From assembly GCA_027257055.1 (NCBI GenBank), contig JAPVLO010000019.1, positions 14,093,001 to 14,157,000 on the forward strand: DNA of 64,000 nucleotides, given 5' to 3'. The translations under genes were made by a program, and so were the position numbers. Below the pieces are notes generated by a model. The model saw nothing but the letters and a program-made list of their open reading frames with translations, had not been told where the DNA came from and searched no databases. This document shows positions 60,732 through 64,000 of this stretch, piece after piece. Origin of the DNA: Cephalopachus bancanus. Lineage: Eukaryota; Chordata; Mammalia; Primates; Tarsiidae. Each line of letters begins with the position of its first letter. Position 1 is the first letter of the stretch.

Positions 60732-60835
60732 GGATCCATAGAGTTCTCCTTTGTCATTCATTCCGAGGTAAAGACCACTGTCCACACCTCTAATACTGAC
60801 CAGTCCCACTGCCACACTAATGAATTCCAGGATAC
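60732..60835 (-). CDS. FGF20: FGF20 coding exon 2
   Basis: This 104-nt internal exon lies on the minus strand between an acceptor ending 'atgatttcag' and a donor 'GTACGT' (60731-60726). It starts with the last two bases of a glycine codon, so the preceding intron is phase 1, and then gives 34 codons opening [16 protein letters not shown] and continuing [18 protein letters not shown]. It ends in phase 0, joining exactly to GAG-AAA of exon 3. 'NDKGELYGS' and 'ISVAVGLVS' fit FGF20; FGF9 has 'ISIAVG' and 'NEKGE'. If the protein has the usual length these are residues 96-130. The hydrophobic stretch [14 protein letters not shown] corresponds to the internal segment that the FGF9/16/20 subfamily uses for secretion in place of a cleaved N-terminal signal peptide. 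Exon 1, which should encode about the first 95 residues and be GC-rich, is not present before position 64000, so the gene is cut by the window edge. Confidence 0.96.
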
Positions 60836-61067
60836 CTGAAATCATAAACAAATTTATAAAAATATAATGATTTTTATGTATCGATAAACATATGACTAGT
60901 GAAAATCTTCCAAATGCTAATAGTATTAATAGACCAATATTGCTAAATATAATGATTATGTGAAAGTCACTTAAAACTGAAAAACGCTATGCAATTGCTT
61001 TATTACTGCAATCCTCCCATTTTACAGATGAAAAAAGACGAAAAAGAAAAAAATTGTTCATCGTGGT

Positions 61068-61262
61068 ATAATGTTAAAGGTGCAAAACTTCAAGCCAGAC
61101 TGACCTGGGTTTAAATTCTAGTTGGGTAACTTGCTAACTAGGCTGAGTAGGAAAATCATTTGTATTCTTTGAACTTCAATTTCCTCATATGCAAAATGAA
61201 TGAGACGTCTTTTACAGAAGAGTGATGAGGATTGACACATTATCATTCAACAAATGAAAGCT
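61068..61262 (+). mobile_element. MIR in FGF20 intron 1
   Basis: 'aagccagactgacctgggtttaaattctagttgggtaacttgctaac…', 'ttcaatttcctcatatgcaaaatgaatgagac', 'tgatgaggattgac' is a clear MIR. Confidence 0.88.
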
Positions 61263-61409
61263 TTTATTATCATAAATTAGTATATAATAGAGGTGTTCTT
61301 AGTTCTCCCTGATTCTGTTAATCATAACCATTTTCTATTAATTGTTTTGCTTTTGTTTACAATGGGTTTAAAGGTATCTTATAGTTTATAAAGGACTGTA
61401 CTTATATTT

Positions 61410-61600
61410 TTTCATCTGGTTCTAAAAAACAACCCCTTAAGATAGGCAGGGGAGATATTTAGTATCCCGATTTTACATATAAAGAAAGTCTTACTGATGT
61501 GCCTAATGGACATTACATTTGTAATTGATAGGTCTGATACCTGAACTTGCATTCAGATCTCTAATACAATGTTTCTACCTCAGAACACTGTTTCTTGAGG
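61410..61600 (-). mobile_element. MIR in FGF20 intron 1, antisense
   Basis: 'taagataggcaggggagatatttagtatcccgattttacatataaagaaagtctta…' then 'gatacctgaacttgcattcagatctc' is antisense MIR. Confidence 0.75.
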
Positions 61601-61656
61601 ACAATACAGCAATTTCAAGACTTCATATGATATGCTATGTTTTCTGTTACATAACG

Positions 61657-61960
61657 TTTTTGTTTGTTTTGTTTTGTTTTTGAATTGGAGTCTTACTCTG
61701 TTGCCCAGACTGGAGTGCAGTGGCAGGCTCACTGCCACCCCCGCATCCACCTGCTGGGCTTCAGCAATACTTCCACCTCAGCCTTCTAAGTAGCTGTAAC
61801 TACAGGCACACACTACCACACTCAGCTAATTTTTGATTTATTGTAGAGATGAGTTCTTGCCAAGTTGCCCGGGCTGGTCTCAAACCTGCAGGCTCAGGCA
61901 ATTCACTCGCCCCGGCCTCCCAAAATGCTGGGATTATAGACTAAGCTATTGAGCCCGGCC
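61657..61960 (-). mobile_element. Alu-type SINE in FGF20 intron 1
   Basis: 'tgaattggagtcttactctgttgcccagactggag…gctattgagcccggcc'. Longer-linker form, diverged, in the same orientation as the gene. Confidence 0.93.
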
Positions 61961-64000
61961 TATGGAACTTTTAAAAACAAATTGTATAGTTCAGAGTAGT
62001 AAAAACAATTTATAATTCATCAAATGTACTAGCCAAATATGAAGAGTTTAGCATGCAAGTAAATTTTACTATCAATAACTTTCTAGAATTATTTTCACTT
62101 ATCAGTAGGTAAACTAGTATCAAAACAAAAACTTATGCCTTCCTCTGCATAACCCTATTTTTTTTCTGCACACATTAAACTTTGAACTAATATATTTGTC
62201 TAGTTCTTCCCCTTTAGACTCTGATGAAAAAGGATAGCCATACTTTCTATGCTTGGAACTGCCTTCTACCTTCACCCCTTCACCCCAGCCTAAGCTCTAC
62301 AAACAGTATAAATGTGTACCATTTAGCCTGACTCTTGCTCTTAAGTCATTTCTTGATTTATTGTACAAGTTCCTGTTTGGACACGTGATATTCCCAAGGC
62401 CAAGGGAAAGTATAGAATCTAACTATTTGCTGATACGGAGGGCTCTATTCTATCCAGAGCCTAATTCAATCTTTGGCAGAAACATAGATTCTTAGCAAGA
62501 CAAATGAGCTCTTTCAAACTATTAGGAGATCATGTAGAACACTAGAGCTATCAAGGATCTCACAGCAACAATACACTGCTAAATGGCCTATAAGTAGCTT
62601 GAAAGAGCCAGTGTCCCTAATTGAGAGACTAAGGCAGAGAAAAGATAAGATACAGCAAGAAGACCCAGACTCCATAGCCCAGCCCTCCTAATGACAATTA
62701 TGAAGGTGGGGAGTAAAGGAAAATCAAACTCTGCTAAGCTCATGAATGAAAGATGCCTGTTAGAAACAGAAACATAGTCTCAAAACATAACTGATAGAAA
62801 AAAAATTAATGGAATTTTATTCAGAATAACATTACAAATGTATGATTATTTTGTGTTAAATGTTACATTTAAATTAAAAAGTGTACTATGGCTGAAATGC
62901 AACTTGATTCCCTCTAAGTATCTGATTTACATTAATATGCTGTTGTCTTTCAAATAACAGGAACTAATTAACTGATAAAAATGTAGAATAGAACAAGTGT
63001 TCATGTACAATAAAATATAGCCTTAATTTCCATATAAGATAATTATATAACATATCTCATAAAATATTCATATTTCTTGGAAGACTAAATGGTAAACCAC
63101 CTAAACTTTAATTTTCATCTTAGTATAATTCTGTCATCCTGCCAAAAAATAAGTAGTTGTAGAAGAAAAAAGATTACATGCAATCTTCATAATTATATGC
63201 AATCATTTCAACTTTATTAAACAACAGCCATATCCAGGCATAAATAATTTTGCAATGGTTCATAGACTGATGGGAAAAGGGTTATGCATTTCCCTTCTGT
63301 GTTCCTCAAAGTTTTTAGTCACACTTTTTAATTCTGATCCTTTTTCTCCTCAGTGAAATAGTATACCACATAGTAATTTGTAATCATTTGATTCTTAAAT
63401 GAGATTTGACAAGTCTTTCTTATTTATAATAGGAGGTGGCAACTAAGCTAATTCCTTTACAAAGAGTAGACATGAAAAACTTTCCTTAAGAGGTAATCAC
63501 AGATTTTAGATAGATTTTCTAATGCCCAGTGTCCCATAAAAAGACTTGGAGGTGCTTTGTCTTTCTGGTATCATTTTCAAAGCCAGCCTCTTTTAAAATC
63601 ATAATAAACAGGTGAGTCAACCCACAATGCAACCACATCAGACAAATCTATGGAGAATAGGGGAGAATAAAGGAAAAGCCTTTAAAGGAATATGTTTGAT
63701 CTCAGGCTAAACTTTTTCTTTTTTTTTTTTAAGTAATGATTCTATGTTTACATATTAGGTAAGGTCTTCCTACTGTATTACTGTGCAGAAAAACTCTTTT
63801 ATAAATACAGAGGTAACTCAGCTAGGAAATTATTTTAACCTCACTGAGACCTTTCTATTTATAGTCTATTGATGTTGTGAAATTTAAAAATACGATATTC
63901 TGAGTTTTTATTTAATCATGGCTAAGTTAATATAAAATTAGCAAAAAAAGTGAAAAAATAGTAAAGCCAAAAAATTAGCAAAAACAACTCAAATGATCCT

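Larger units (their letters stand above)
60836..64000 (-). other. FGF20: FGF20 intron 1 (part)
   Basis: DNA upstream of exon 2 on the gene strand. It contains two MIR fragments and an antisense-looking Alu up to 61960. From 61961 to 64000 it is AT-rich with no repeat I recognise apart from a T-run at 63718-63730. No GC-rich exon 1 or CpG island appears before the window ends. Confidence 0.75.

Noticed and set aside
60836..64000. FGF20 exon 1 within the window
   Set aside because: No GC-rich coding stretch, start codon context or phase-matched donor on the minus strand before the window ends.

Overview
The window is AT-rich, repeat-dense nuclear DNA from a primate. It has introns, dimeric Alu-type SINEs, L1, L2 and MIR fragments, MaLR and ERV-L LTR remnants and CA microsatellites, and no bacterial-style gene arrangement. 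The best guess at the organism is a tarsier, and this is an inference. The Alus are two-armed AluJ derivatives, recognisable from the 'aggtcgaggctgcggtg' right arm and 'ctacaataaatcaaaaaattagcc' linker, but they belong to subfamilies unlike human AluS/AluY. They also lack the right-arm signature I know from lemur and loris Alus, and no tRNA-derived galago-type SINE is present. A young L1 lineage with its own 3' UTR is also present.

The only gene I can support is FGF20, on the minus strand at the right end. Coding exon 3 (58112-58357) and coding exon 2 (60732-60835) are intact, with correct splice sites and phases. The 3' UTR runs left to a candidate poly(A) signal near 57370. Exon 1 and the promoter lie beyond position 64000. 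Intron 2 is complete and carries an Alu and a young L1. The visible part of intron 1 carries two MIRs and an Alu.

Positions 1 to about 57350 look like the intergenic region downstream of FGF20, which in human 8p22 is the long interval toward MSR1. Layout: 1-12.5 kb has Alus and MIRs in unique DNA. 12.6-14.5 kb is L2 broken up by CA microsatellites and an L1 tail. 15.9-19.5 kb has Alus and a mariner transposase remnant. 20.3-22.9 kb is a long antisense L2 split by an Alu. 24-35.5 kb has L1, MIR, an MLT1 split by an Alu, an L1 ORF2 fragment split by an Alu, and a long L2 split by an Alu. 37-39.7 kb is an ERV-L remnant split by a Tigger element. 39.9-42.6 kb is an old L1 twice invaded by young L1 tails. 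45.9-46.2 kb is an exon-like open frame I cannot identify. 47.5-56.9 kb has MaLR LTRs, young Alus, an unusual L1 tail joined to non-L1 DNA, an LTR-like block, MER5A copies and an L2 tail.

No operon, CRISPR array, tRNA or rRNA gene was found. Almost every open frame over 60 codons is translated Alu, L1, L2, ERV or CA-repeat DNA. The most interesting material is the structure of the lineage-specific Alu family (linked diagnostic changes, a tRNA T-arm-like fold, a right-arm hairpin), the L1 insertion oddities, a broken miR-433-like site in the FGF20 3' UTR, and the unidentified exon-like frame.
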